Assembly (NCBI GenBank): GCA_029266635.1
Contig: JAQSWM010000001.1
Coordinates: 310,001 to 374,000 of the forward strand
Direction: 5' to 3'
Length of the DNA stretch: 64,000 nt
Source: Sphingobacteriaceae bacterium
GTDB lineage: Bacteria; Bacteroidota; Bacteroidia; Sphingobacteriales; Sphingobacteriaceae
The translations under genes and the position numbers were made by a program. Positions 9,167 through 17,052 of the stretch are shown in pieces; positions within the stretch are counted from its first letter, which is position 1; each line of letters begins with the position of its first letter. Below the pieces are notes generated by a model. The model was not told the origin of the DNA, ran no database searches, and saw only the letters and a program-made list of their open reading frames with translations.

Positions 9167-9397
9167 CTAATCCGCTTCCTCGTCCTCGGGCTGGCTCCCC
9201 TGCTGTTCGCGTAATTCATCAAACGAGTTATACATCTGTTCATCGAATGGTTTATCGTGATAATCGTCTTTCTTTGAATTACCCGTACGTATTGCATCTA
9301 CCTGCCGTTTATCGGTTTCATTTGGATCAGATATCCTGGCATCTATCTCATCTTCACGATCTATCGGTTCTTTATTGATCTTATTTGGCTCTGCCAT
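9167..9397 (-). CDS. Small highly charged protein, unknown function
   Basis: 76 residues, very rich in Asp, Glu, Lys and Arg, without hydrophobic segments; the start is MAEPNKIN and the end QPEDEEAD. It looks intrinsically disordered. I do not recognise it. Its composition is unlike a chance antisense frame, it has a sensible ATG, and it sits just upstream of ispE on the same strand, which supports it being real. Confidence 0.55.
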   Translation of the reverse strand: MAEPNKINKEPIDREDEIDARISDPNETDKRQVDAIRTGNSKKDDYHDKPFDEQMYNSFDELREQQGSQPEDEEAD

Positions 9398-9539
9398 GCT
9401 CTTATATTTTAGTTGTATTTTTCTAACATGCCAACTTGTCTAATGTTTATCTGAATAATCAAATCGGCAGAAGCCTGAAAATCAATGTAAATTCAAAAAC
9501 ATTAAGGCATTTTTGTTTCTGATTAAAAATTGATTTCCC

Positions 9540-9547
9540 TACCTTTG
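9540..9547 (+). promoter_or_regulatory. Promoter -7 element of rpsA
   Basis: TACCTTTG fits the Bacteroidota TAnnTTTG -7 box and is followed by GCAGTCCC. A TTTG at 9512-9515 is a possible -33 box, although the 24-base spacing is longer than usual. The start codon is 42 bases downstream. The same core plus GCAGTCC is found before rpsL and tRNA-Phe. Confidence 0.7.
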
Positions 9548-9589
9548 CAGTCCCGATTCAAAAATTGGGAAAAGGAGACAAATTAATTA

Positions 9590-11617
9590 ATGGCTAAAAA
9601 ACAAGAAGTAGAAAAAGAGTTAGACGCTAAAACAGCTGAGCTCGGAACCGAAACCAACGCGGTTAAAGAAAAAGAAAACATTGAATCAGAAGCTGATTCT
9701 TTGTCGATCGATGAGATCAAATCAAAAACTTTAATTACCCCTTCCGGTGATTTTGACTGGGATGCGGACGATAAAGGTTTTGGAAACTACAGCAAAGCTG
9801 AGCGTGAAAAGCTTGAAGAGCAGTACGCAGGCACTTTCCACTCTATTACTAAAGGAGAGATCATTGCAGGAACTGTTGTATCAATCAACAACAAAGATGT
9901 TGTGTTGAACATTGGTTTCAAATCTGATGGCCTTGTATCGCTTTCTGAATTCCGCGACACTCCGGACCTGAAAGTTGGCGACAGCGTGGATGTGTTTGTA
10001 GAATCGCAGGAAGATGCAAGCGGACAGCTTGTATTATCTCGCAAGCGTGCAAAAACTCAACGTTCATGGGAAACCATTAATGAAGCATTAGAAAACGACA
10101 CAATCATCAACGGTTTTGTAAAAAGCCGTACAAAAGGTGGTTTGATCGTTGATATTATGGGCGTAGAAGCCTTCTTGCCAGGATCTCAGATCGACATTAA
10201 GCCGATCCGTGATTACGACATTTATGTTGGTAAGACAATGGAATTCAAAGTTGTTAAGATCAACCACGAGTTTAAAAACGTAGTGGTATCGCACAAAGTG
10301 CTGATCGAAGACGATTTGGAAAACCAAAAAACAGAAATTGTTGCGAAGCTTGAAAAAGGACAGGTTCTTGAAGGAACTGTTAAAAACATCACTGACTTCG
10401 GTGTATTCATCGATCTTGGCGGTGTAGATGGCTTGTTGCACATTACAGATATCTCTTGGGGACGTATCGAGCATCCGAAAGAAGTTCTTTCACTTGATCA
10501 GAAGATCAATGTGGTTGTTCTTGATTTTGATGATGAGAAAAAACGTATTGCCCTTGGCTTGAAACAACTGACTCCACATCCTTGGGAGTCGTTAGATACT
10601 AACCTTGAAGTTGGTTCTAAAGTGAAAGGCAAAATTGTTACTGTTGCTGATTACGGCGCATTCCTTGAAATCACTCCAGGTGTAGAAGGTTTGATCCACG
10701 TATCAGAAATGTCATGGTCTCAAAACCTTCGCAGCCCACAGGAATTCCTGAAAGTTGGCGATGAGGTTGAAGCTCAGATCTTAACATTAGATCGCGATGA
10801 GCGCAAAATGAGCCTTGGCATCAAACAACTAACTCCAGATCCTTGGAAAAACATCGCAGAACGTTTCCCTGTTGGAAGCCAGCACAAAGCTGTTGTGAAA
10901 AACATGACTAACTTCGGTGTATTTGTTGAGCTTGGCGAAGGTGTTGACGGCTTGATCCACATTTCAGATCTTTCATGGTCTAAAAAAGTGAATCACCCTA
11001 ACGAATTCACCAAAGTTGGCGAAACTTTAGATGTTGTTGTTTTAGAAGTTGACGAAGAAAGCCGCAAGCTTAGCTTAGGTCACAAGCAGCTGGAAGAAAA
11101 CCCTTGGGAAACTTTCGAAACTATCTTCACGCTGGATTCTATCCACGAAGGAACTGTGTTGAAAGTAACCGACAAAGGAGCTATCGTTGCACTTCCTTAT
11201 GGAGTTGAAGGGTTCTGCCCTAGCAAACACTCCATCAAAGAAGATGGCAAAGCTCTTAAGGTTGACGAAACAGCCGAATTTAAGATCATTGAATTCAACA
11301 AAGACTCTAAACGTATCGTAGTTTCTCACGCACGCATCTGGGAAGAAGTAAAAGCTGAAGCCCGTAATGCTGAAAACAAAGAGAAAAAGAACGAGCAAAA
11401 AGCTGCTGCAAGCGCAGTGAAAAAAGTGAAAGAGTCTGTTGAGAAATCAACTTTAGGCGATCTAAGCGTCCTTGCTCAATTGAAAGAGCAAATGGAAGGT
11501 GCAGAGAATAAAGCTGCTGCTAAGAAGACTCCTGCTGCTAAAGCAGAAGAAGCTCCAAAAGCGGAAGAGGCTGCTGCTCCTGCTGCAGATGCATCATCTG
11601 AAGAAGGGGCTAAATAA
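9590..11617 (+). CDS. rpsA: 30S ribosomal protein S1
   Basis: 675 residues with six tandem S1 RNA-binding repeats, each with the pattern G-x-V-x-x-(I/M)-T-x-F-G-V/A-F (for example around residues 265, 350, 435). A long N-terminal acidic/lysine tail precedes the repeats, and an alanine/lysine/glutamate-rich tail follows them, typical of Bacteroidota S1. It helps mRNA bind the 30S subunit, important in a phylum that barely uses Shine-Dalgarno pairing. A -7 promoter box lies just upstream and a strong terminator 20 bases after the stop, so it is monocistronic. Confidence 0.97.
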   Translation: MAKKQEVEKELDAKTAELGTETNAVKEKENIESEADSLSIDEIKSKTLITPSGDFDWDADDKGFGNYSKAEREKLEEQYAGTFHSITKGEIIAGTVVSINNKDVVLNIGFKSDGLVSLSEFRDTPDLKVGDSVDVFVESQEDASGQLVLSRKRAKTQRSWETINEALENDTIINGFVKSRTKGGLIVDIMGVEAFLPGSQIDIKPIRDYDIYVGKTMEFKVVKINHEFKNVVVSHKVLIEDDLENQKTEIVAKLEKGQVLEGTVKNITDFGVFIDLGGVDGLLHITDISWGRIEHPKEVLSLDQKINVVVLDFDDEKKRIALGLKQLTPHPWESLDTNLEVGSKVKGKIVTVADYGAFLEITPGVEGLIHVSEMSWSQNLRSPQEFLKVGDEVEAQILTLDRDERKMSLGIKQLTPDPWKNIAERFPVGSQHKAVVKNMTNFGVFVELGEGVDGLIHISDLSWSKKVNHPNEFTKVGETLDVVVLEVDEESRKLSLGHKQLEENPWETFETIFTLDSIHEGTVLKVTDKGAIVALPYGVEGFCPSKHSIKEDGKALKVDETAEFKIIEFNKDSKRIVVSHARIWEEVKAEARNAENKEKKNEQKAAASAVKKVKESVEKSTLGDLSVLAQLKEQMEGAENKAAAKKTPAAKAEEAPKAEEAAAPAADASSEEGAK

Positions 11618-11637
11618 ATTCAATAGCTTTATAATCA

Positions 11638-11669
11638 ATCCCGGTGGCACAACCACCGGGATTTTTTTT
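11638..11669 (+). terminator. Rho-independent terminator of rpsA
   Basis: Ten-base-pair stem (11638-11647 with 11653-11662), five-base loop, then a run of eight T. It separates rpsA from the pyr genes. Confidence 0.92.
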
Positions 11670-11713
11670 GCCCGCTTGTCAGAAGCGGAGGGCTCCCGCT
11701 CAAAATATTTTTC

Positions 11714-11721
11714 TATTTTTG
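11714..11721 (+). promoter_or_regulatory. Possible -7 element for pyrR-pyrB
   Basis: TATTTTTG matches TAnnTTTG and lies 16 bases before the pyrR ATG. No convincing TTTG is found at the correct distance upstream. If it is used, the leader would be only about ten bases, leaving no room for a PyrR-binding attenuator. Confidence 0.35.
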
Positions 11722-11737
11722 GGAAATCAAACCACTG

Positions 11738-12277
11738 ATGCAAACATCCGAACTGCTCTACGGTCAGAAATTTCAAATCACCATACAGCGGCTTTGCCAT
11801 CAGTTAATAGAAAACCACAACGACTTTTCTAATTCCGTAATCTTGGGCATCCAGCCGCGGGGCATTTTCCTTTCCAAGCGCATCGCCGAAGAGCTTAGGA
11901 AAATTCTGGCTGAAGCAACAATCCTCAATGGGAATTTGGATATCACCTTTTTCAGGGACGATTTCCGCCGCCGCGAAGGCCCGCTTGTGCCAAACAGCAC
12001 GCAAATCGATTTCATCATTGAAGGTAAAAAGGTGATTCTGATGGACGATGTGCTGTGGACCGGGCGCACCATCCGCTCCGCCATGGACGCTATGCTTGCC
12101 TTTGGCCGGCCTGAGAAAGTGGAACTGCTGGTGCTGGTGGATCGCAGATACTCAAGGCACGTACCTATCGAACCTAATTACATCGGCATACAGGTTGACT
12201 CAATTGATTCGCAGAAAGTAATTGTAAGCTGGAAAGAAACAGATCAGGAAGACAAAGTAATACTCTTATCTGAATAA
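11738..12277 (+). CDS. pyrR: PyrR-type phosphoribosyltransferase / pyrimidine regulator
   Basis: 179 residues of the type I PRTase fold. The PRPP loop VILMDDVLWTGRT is at 99-111, RDDFRRRE at about 73-80 matches the flexible hood, and VDRRYSRHVPI is the C-terminal PyrR signature. PyrR makes UMP from uracil and PRPP and in Firmicutes attenuates pyr mRNA. The gene sits directly before pyrB (5-base gap), so the two form an operon in pyrimidine synthesis. No attenuator-like hairpin lies between the rpsA terminator and the ATG, so an RNA-binding role is not shown. Confidence 0.9.
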   Translation: MQTSELLYGQKFQITIQRLCHQLIENHNDFSNSVILGIQPRGIFLSKRIAEELRKILAEATILNGNLDITFFRDDFRRREGPLVPNSTQIDFIIEGKKVILMDDVLWTGRTIRSAMDAMLAFGRPEKVELLVLVDRRYSRHVPIEPNYIGIQVDSIDSQKVIVSWKETDQEDKVILLSE

Positions 12278-12282
12278 GAAAT

Positions 12283-13221
12283 ATGGCAGAACAGTCGCAG
12301 ACACTTAGCAGTAAACACCTTCTCGGAATTAAAGACCTGAACACCCGCGATATTGAACTGATTTTTGAAACTGCCGATACTTTTAAAGACGTTTTAAACC
12401 GCCCGATTAAAAAAGTCCCCTCTCTTCGAGACGTTACTATTGCGAATATCTTTTTTGAGAACTCCACACGCACCCGCCTTTCATTTGAACTTGCACAGAA
12501 GCGCCTTTCGGCTGATACGGTAAATTTTGCAGCATCGTCTTCATCAGTAAGCAAGGGCGAAACGCTTGTTGATACTGTTAACAACATTTTAGCCATGAAA
12601 GTGGACATGGTGGTGATGCGGCATCCCTATGCCGGAGCGGGCGTTTTCCTAAGCAAGCATATAGATGCGCATATTGTAAATGCCGGCGATGGCGCACACG
12701 AGCATCCCACGCAGGCGCTGCTTGATGCCTTTTCTATCCGGGAGAAATATGGAGATGTGGCAGGCAAGAAGGTGGCGATTATTGGCGATATACTTCATTC
12801 CAGGGTAGCTCTGTCCAATATTCTTTGTCTTCAGAAATTAGGTGCGGAAGTTATGGTTTGCGGCCCGACAACCTTGATCCCAAAATACATCCACACGCTT
12901 GGCGTGAAAATAGAGCATGATCTATTAAAAGCGCTGAATTGGTGCGACGTGGCAAACATGTTGCGCATCCAGCTAGAAAGGCAGGACATCAAGTATTTCC
13001 CCTCTCTTAGGGAATATTCTATGCTTTATGGCTTAAATAAGAAGATCCTTGATTCTCTTGATAAAGAAATCACAGTAATGCATCCCGGACCGATCAATCG
13101 CGGAGTGGAAATCACCAGCGATGTAGCCGATAGCAAGCAGTCTATCATACTCGATCAGGTAGAGAATGGCGTTGCGATCCGTATGGCTGTTTTGTACCTG
13201 CTCGCTGGTCAGAGCAGCTAA
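12283..13221 (+). CDS. pyrB: Aspartate carbamoyltransferase catalytic subunit
   Basis: 312 residues. The carbamoyl-phosphate motif STRTR is at 61-65 in FFENSTRTRLSFE. HEHPTQALLDAF (about 140-150) and MHPGPINRG (about 264) are the remaining active-site segments. It condenses carbamoyl phosphate with aspartate, the committed step of pyrimidine synthesis. No pyrI regulatory subunit follows. It is the second gene of the pyrR-pyrB pair. Confidence 0.96.
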   Translation: MAEQSQTLSSKHLLGIKDLNTRDIELIFETADTFKDVLNRPIKKVPSLRDVTIANIFFENSTRTRLSFELAQKRLSADTVNFAASSSSVSKGETLVDTVNNILAMKVDMVVMRHPYAGAGVFLSKHIDAHIVNAGDGAHEHPTQALLDAFSIREKYGDVAGKKVAIIGDILHSRVALSNILCLQKLGAEVMVCGPTTLIPKYIHTLGVKIEHDLLKALNWCDVANMLRIQLERQDIKYFPSLREYSMLYGLNKKILDSLDKEITVMHPGPINRGVEITSDVADSKQSIILDQVENGVAIRMAVLYLLAGQSS

Positions 13222-13497
13222 TCCTAGAACATTATACCTCCAGGCGGGTTACATTTCTTTAGCTGGTAATAAACAGCTAACTTGCATGTAATGAAGCTGC
13301 AAAATACATATAGCTTACACCTCCTGATTGCCTCAGAAGTAGCTTCTTCCTTCCGCTATGCCTTGCTGGCAAAACTCGTCTTCGCACAATATTGAAGTTT
13401 GGTTGTTATAGATAATAGCTTGAAAGTTTAGCTGTGGCTAAGTCTTTCAATCTCAACTTATATATAACCTGTAACCTTTCAAATAAAACTTACCATC

Positions 13498-14664
13498 ATG
13501 CCTTTTTATCACACATTAGGCAGCATTCCTCCAAAGCGGCATACGGTTTTCCGTAAACCGGATGGCGGCTTGTATGCTGAAGAACTTGTTTCAACTGAGG
13601 GCTTTTCAAGCTTGTATTCGCTTGTATATCATACATATCCACCAACGATTGTCAAGGAATTAGGAGAGCCTTACTCCGTTGAGCCCAAAGTTGCCCGCGA
13701 AAAGCATCTTAAACATACCAGCCTTATTGGCTTCAACATTACACCAGAAGATGATTACCTGAAAAGCCGCAAGCCTGTGCTGGTGAATAATGATCTTCAT
13801 ATCTCGTTGGCTTCGCCGAGGAAATCCATGACGGATTACTTCTACAAGAATAGCCAGGCAGATGAGGTAATTTTTGTTCATATTGGCTCGGGAGCTTTGA
13901 AGACAGGCTTTGGGAACATCCGCTTTGAGTACGGCGATTATCTGGTTATCCCGAGAGGCACCATTTACCAGCTTGAGTTTGATACACCGGATAACAGGCT
14001 CTTTATAGTTGAGAGCTTCAGCCCTATCCGCACTCCTAAGCGTTACCGAAACGAGCATGGGCAGTTGATGGAGCATTCACCGTTTTGTGAGAGAGATATC
14101 AAATTACCAAAAGACCTGCACACACATGATGAGCGTGGCGATTTCAAAATCCTCATCAAAAAACAGGGGTTGATTTATCCATACACCTACGGCACACACC
14201 CTTTCGATTTCGTCGGCTGGGATGGCTATCATTATCCTTACGGATTCTCCATCCACAATTTTGAACCCATTACCGGGCGCCTTCACCAGCCGCCACCGGT
14301 GCACCAAACGTTTGAGGGTCACAATTTCGTAATCTGCTCATTCGTACCGCGGAAATATGATTATCACTCGCTATCAATACCGGCACCATACAACCACAGC
14401 AATGTGGACAGTGATGAAGTGTTGTACTACGTTGATGGCGATTTCATGAGCCGCAAGAGTGTGGTGAAAGGGCAGATCACACTCCATCCAGGCGGCATCC
14501 CGCACGGACCGCATCCCGGAACAGTAGAAAAATCGATCGGAAAAGAATCTACAGAAGAGTTAGCTGTGATGATAGATCCTTTCAAGCCTTTGATGTTAAC
14601 TGATTATGCCCTCCAGATCGAGGATGAGAGTTATCACAAAAGCTGGCAGGAGAATGTTGAATGA
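13498..14664 (+). CDS. hmgA: Homogentisate 1,2-dioxygenase
   Basis: 388 residues of the cupin-type HmgA family. N-terminal region FYHTLGSIPPKRHTVFRKPDGGLYAEEL, followed by the cupin core with EVIFVHIGSG and GDYLVIPRGTIYQ. The C-terminal metal site has YNHSNVDSDEVLYY and GGIPHGPHPGT, supplying the histidines and glutamate that bind Fe(II). It opens the homogentisate ring in tyrosine/phenylalanine catabolism. The next gene, 26 bases on, makes homogentisate. The 276-base gap upstream shows no clear promoter. Confidence 0.95.
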   Translation: MPFYHTLGSIPPKRHTVFRKPDGGLYAEELVSTEGFSSLYSLVYHTYPPTIVKELGEPYSVEPKVAREKHLKHTSLIGFNITPEDDYLKSRKPVLVNNDLHISLASPRKSMTDYFYKNSQADEVIFVHIGSGALKTGFGNIRFEYGDYLVIPRGTIYQLEFDTPDNRLFIVESFSPIRTPKRYRNEHGQLMEHSPFCERDIKLPKDLHTHDERGDFKILIKKQGLIYPYTYGTHPFDFVGWDGYHYPYGFSIHNFEPITGRLHQPPPVHQTFEGHNFVICSFVPRKYDYHSLSIPAPYNHSNVDSDEVLYYVDGDFMSRKSVVKGQITLHPGGIPHGPHPGTVEKSIGKESTEELAVMIDPFKPLMLTDYALQIEDESYHKSWQENVE

Positions 14665-14690
14665 TGTTTAACTATTAAAGATTAACAAGA

Positions 14691-15815
14691 ATGGATACTC
14701 AGATATTAGAAAGAAATAAACAAGAAACTGATTTTCTCCCTCTGAACGGGACAGATTACGTTGAATTATACGTGGGCAATGCCAAGCAGGCGGCACACTT
14801 TTATAAAACAGCATTTGGCTTTCAGAGCTTGGCTTATGCCGGACCTGAAACGGGTGTTAAAGACAGGTCATCGTACGTGCTGGTGCAGAACAAAATCCGA
14901 TTAGTGCTCACCACAGCACTCCGCTCTGAGCATCCCATAACCGAACACGTCAAAAAACACGGTGACGGCGTAAAGATCCTGGCCTTATGGGTTGATGACG
15001 CTTTTGAAGCTTTTAAACAGACCACCGCTCGTGGCGCAAAGGTCTACATGGAACCACAAACGTTAACGGATCAGGACGGCGAGATTCGCATGGGCGGGAT
15101 TTACACATACGGCGAAACCGTTCACATGTTCATCGAGCGCAAAAATTACAATGGTGCGTTTATGCCCGGTTATGTGAAGTGGGAAAGCCACTACAATCCA
15201 GAAGAAGTCGGCTTATTATACGTGGACCACTGCGTGGGAAATGTGGGTTGGAACCGAATGGACGAGTGGGTGAAGTTTTATGAGGATGTATTGGGTTTCA
15301 GGAACATCCTGACTTTTGACGACAAACAAATTTCTACCGAATACTCTGCCCTTATGAGCAAGGTAATGAGCAATGGAAACGGCTACGTAAAGTTCCCTAT
15401 CAATGAGCCGGCTGAAGGCAAAAAAAAGTCCCAGGTGGAAGAATACCTCGAGTTCTACGAAGGCGAAGGCGTGCAGCACGTGGCAATTGCTACTCATGAC
15501 ATAGTGGAAACCGTCACAAAACTCCAGAGCCGTGGGGTAGAGTTTTTAAAAGTGCCTGATGTTTATTACGACAACTTACTTGAGCGTGTTGGGAAAATAG
15601 ATGAAGATATTGAGCCTCTAAAGGAACTTGGCATATTAGTAGACCGGGACGAAGAAGGTTATCTGCTGCAGATCTTCACAAAGCCCGTAGAAGATCGCCC
15701 AACCTTATTCTTTGAGATCATACAACGCAAAGGCGCACGCTCTTTCGGAGCCGGCAATTTTAAAGCACTTTTTGAAGCGCTTGAAGCAGAACAGGAACGC
15801 CGCGGAAATTTGTAG
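14691..15815 (+). CDS. hppD: 4-hydroxyphenylpyruvate dioxygenase
   Basis: 374 residues with two vicinal-oxygen-chelate halves. Fe(II) ligands are visible as VDHCVGNV (His near 184), GVQHVAIAT (His near 264) and FFEIIQR (Glu near 344), followed by the characteristic GNFKALFEALE C-terminal helix. It converts 4-hydroxyphenylpyruvate to homogentisate, the substrate of the upstream hmgA product, so the pair covers two consecutive steps of tyrosine breakdown in one operon. Confidence 0.96.
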   Translation: MDTQILERNKQETDFLPLNGTDYVELYVGNAKQAAHFYKTAFGFQSLAYAGPETGVKDRSSYVLVQNKIRLVLTTALRSEHPITEHVKKHGDGVKILALWVDDAFEAFKQTTARGAKVYMEPQTLTDQDGEIRMGGIYTYGETVHMFIERKNYNGAFMPGYVKWESHYNPEEVGLLYVDHCVGNVGWNRMDEWVKFYEDVLGFRNILTFDDKQISTEYSALMSKVMSNGNGYVKFPINEPAEGKKKSQVEEYLEFYEGEGVQHVAIATHDIVETVTKLQSRGVEFLKVPDVYYDNLLERVGKIDEDIEPLKELGILVDRDEEGYLLQIFTKPVEDRPTLFFEIIQRKGARSFGAGNFKALFEALEAEQERRGNL

Positions 15816-15822
15816 CATTTGC

Positions 15823-15854
15823 TTGCCTGATTGCGGGGCAAAAAAATATATTTG
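15823..15854 (+). promoter_or_regulatory. Promoter for the small membrane protein at 15882
   Basis: TTG at 15823-15825 and TATATTTG at 15847-15854, with 21 bases between. The -7 box is a perfect TAnnTTTG. It supports the internal ATG at 15882 as the true start of the next gene. Confidence 0.65.
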
Positions 15855-15881
15855 TTAACAGCATACTTTAACGATCCTTCT

Positions 15882-16496
15882 ATGAAATTTTTTGCCCACG
15901 CTCTCCTCTCCTTTGTCCTGATTATTGGCAGCATTGCTGCATCTGCACAGGATTCGACCAAGCGCACACCAGCACAGCGCCCACCCGCAGCAACTGTAAA
16001 GCCTGCTGTTCAGCCCGAGATTCCCGCCAAAAAGGTGGTAACTGCTCCGGCAAGGCCAAGCCTGTGGACGCAGCTTCAGGCTGCAAAAGACAGTCTAAGG
16101 TCGGAACATGCAAAAGTTGTACAGGCACATTCTCAACTAGCCCTTCAAGCTGATACCATTCAGCAATTACAGGATACTTTGAAAGCAAAGGCAGAAGTTC
16201 CAAAGGAAACGCCGGAGGAAGCCCGAAATCAGGTAAATGTGCTGGGCAGCAACGTTGACTTTTCTACATACAACAGCATACTGCTGGGGGCTTTGCTGCT
16301 CTTCATCCTGGCTTTCGTTTTTGTGGTTGTGCGTTCTGCGAAATATCGCCAGGAAGCTCACTACAGAACAAATTTATTCCAGGAGTTATCCGACGAATTT
16401 CATGCGCACAAAGTAAAGGCGAACGAGAAAGAGAAAAAGCTTGCCCGCGAGTTGCAGGACGAACGGAACAAGATAGAAGAGATGAAAGGCAGGTGA
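15882..16496 (+). CDS. Signal-peptide protein with one transmembrane helix and C-terminal coiled coil, unknown
   Basis: 204 residues from the ATG at 15882; an earlier in-frame start (15831) would overlap the promoter and spoil the signal peptide. MKFFAHALLSF to SAAQ-type cleavage (near residue 22), then a Pro/Ala-rich linker, a short coiled coil (QAAKDSLRSEHAK), a transmembrane helix (about 133-153, ILLGALLLFILAFVF) and a basic/acidic coiled-coil tail. I do not recognise the family. A bidirectional terminator follows. Confidence 0.65.
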   Translation: MKFFAHALLSFVLIIGSIAASAQDSTKRTPAQRPPAATVKPAVQPEIPAKKVVTAPARPSLWTQLQAAKDSLRSEHAKVVQAHSQLALQADTIQQLQDTLKAKAEVPKETPEEARNQVNVLGSNVDFSTYNSILLGALLLFILAFVFVVVRSAKYRQEAHYRTNLFQELSDEFHAHKVKANEKEKKLARELQDERNKIEEMKGR

Positions 16497-16531
16497 TCTC
16501 TCAACTACTACCCTGCTGAGTAAACCGAACC

Positions 16532-16577
16532 TGTCATGCTGAGCGGAGCCGAAGCATGAGCGGAGGAGTCGAAGGTC
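16532..16577. repeat. Dispersed intergenic repeat (GTCATGCTGAGCGGAG... type)
   Basis: Contains GTCATGCTGAGCGGAGCCGAAGC followed by a second GAGCGGAGGAGTCGAAGG unit. Related but longer and more degenerate units lie at 57665-57832. From memory, this sequence style is common between genes of Sphingobacteriaceae; I cannot check the copy number. Confidence 0.5.
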
Positions 16578-16599
16578 CGAAACAGTACAAAAACAACAA

Positions 16600-16629
16600 A
16601 GCCCATACACCGAAATGTATGGGCTTTTT
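16600..16629. terminator. Bidirectional terminator between convergent genes
   Basis: Ten-base-pair stem (16600-16609 with 16616-16625), six-base loop, T-run on the plus side and A-rich sequence before it, so it can end both the plus-strand gene at 15882-16496 and the str operon (rpsJ) coming from the right. Confidence 0.85.
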
Positions 16630-16649
16630 AGATTATGTTAATCTCTTAC

Positions 16650-16955
16650 TTAAACTTTGATCTCAACTTCTACACCACTTGGCAATTCAAGTTTCATTAA
16701 AGCATCAACAGTTTTAGAATTTGAACTGTAAATGTCTAATAAACGCTTGTAAGAGCACAATTGGAACTGCTCACGAGCTTTTTTGTTCACGTGCGGTGAA
16801 CGCAAAACTGTAAAAATCCTCTTCTCAGTTGGCAATGGGATTGGCCCGCTTACCACAGCGCCTGTGGGCTTCACTGTCTTTACGATCTTCTCAGCAGACT
16901 TATCCACGAGGTTGTAATCGTACGATTTTAATTTGATCCTGATTCTTTGGCTCAT
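16650..16955 (-). CDS. rpsJ: 30S ribosomal protein S10
   Basis: 101 residues, typical S10: [14 protein letters not shown] at the N-terminus, [31 protein letters not shown] in the middle and the [11 protein letters not shown] end. It is the last gene of the minus-strand rpsL-rpsG-fusA-rpsJ series, 97 bases after fusA. S10 also acts in transcription antitermination (NusE). Confidence 0.98.
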   Translation of the reverse strand: MSQRIRIKLKSYDYNLVDKSAEKIVKTVKPTGAVVSGPIPLPTEKRIFTVLRSPHVNKKAREQFQLCSYKRLLDIYSSNSKTVDALMKLELPSGVEVEIKV

Positions 16956-17019
16956 TGTTGTTTTAAATTATATCCTCAGTAAGAGCTATTAATTACTTCG
17001 GACGGTTAAAATTTATAAG

Positions 17020-17041
17020 CCCCTCTCCTGTTGGAGAGGGG
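17020..17041. repeat. Palindromic intergenic repeat between fusA and rpsJ
   Basis: Nine-base-pair C/G-rich arms (17020-17028 and 17033-17041) around a TGTT loop, followed by TTGGGGTGAGG. No U-run follows on the minus strand, so it is not a normal terminator. A degenerate relative (CCTCACCC with CCCTCCCCGGGGGG) lies at about 51681-51732. It resembles a dispersed hairpin repeat. Confidence 0.5.
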
Positions 17042-17052
17042 TTGGGGTGAGG

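Noticed and set aside
17020-17041. Terminator of fusA
   Set aside because: No U-run follows on the minus strand and rpsJ continues the operon.
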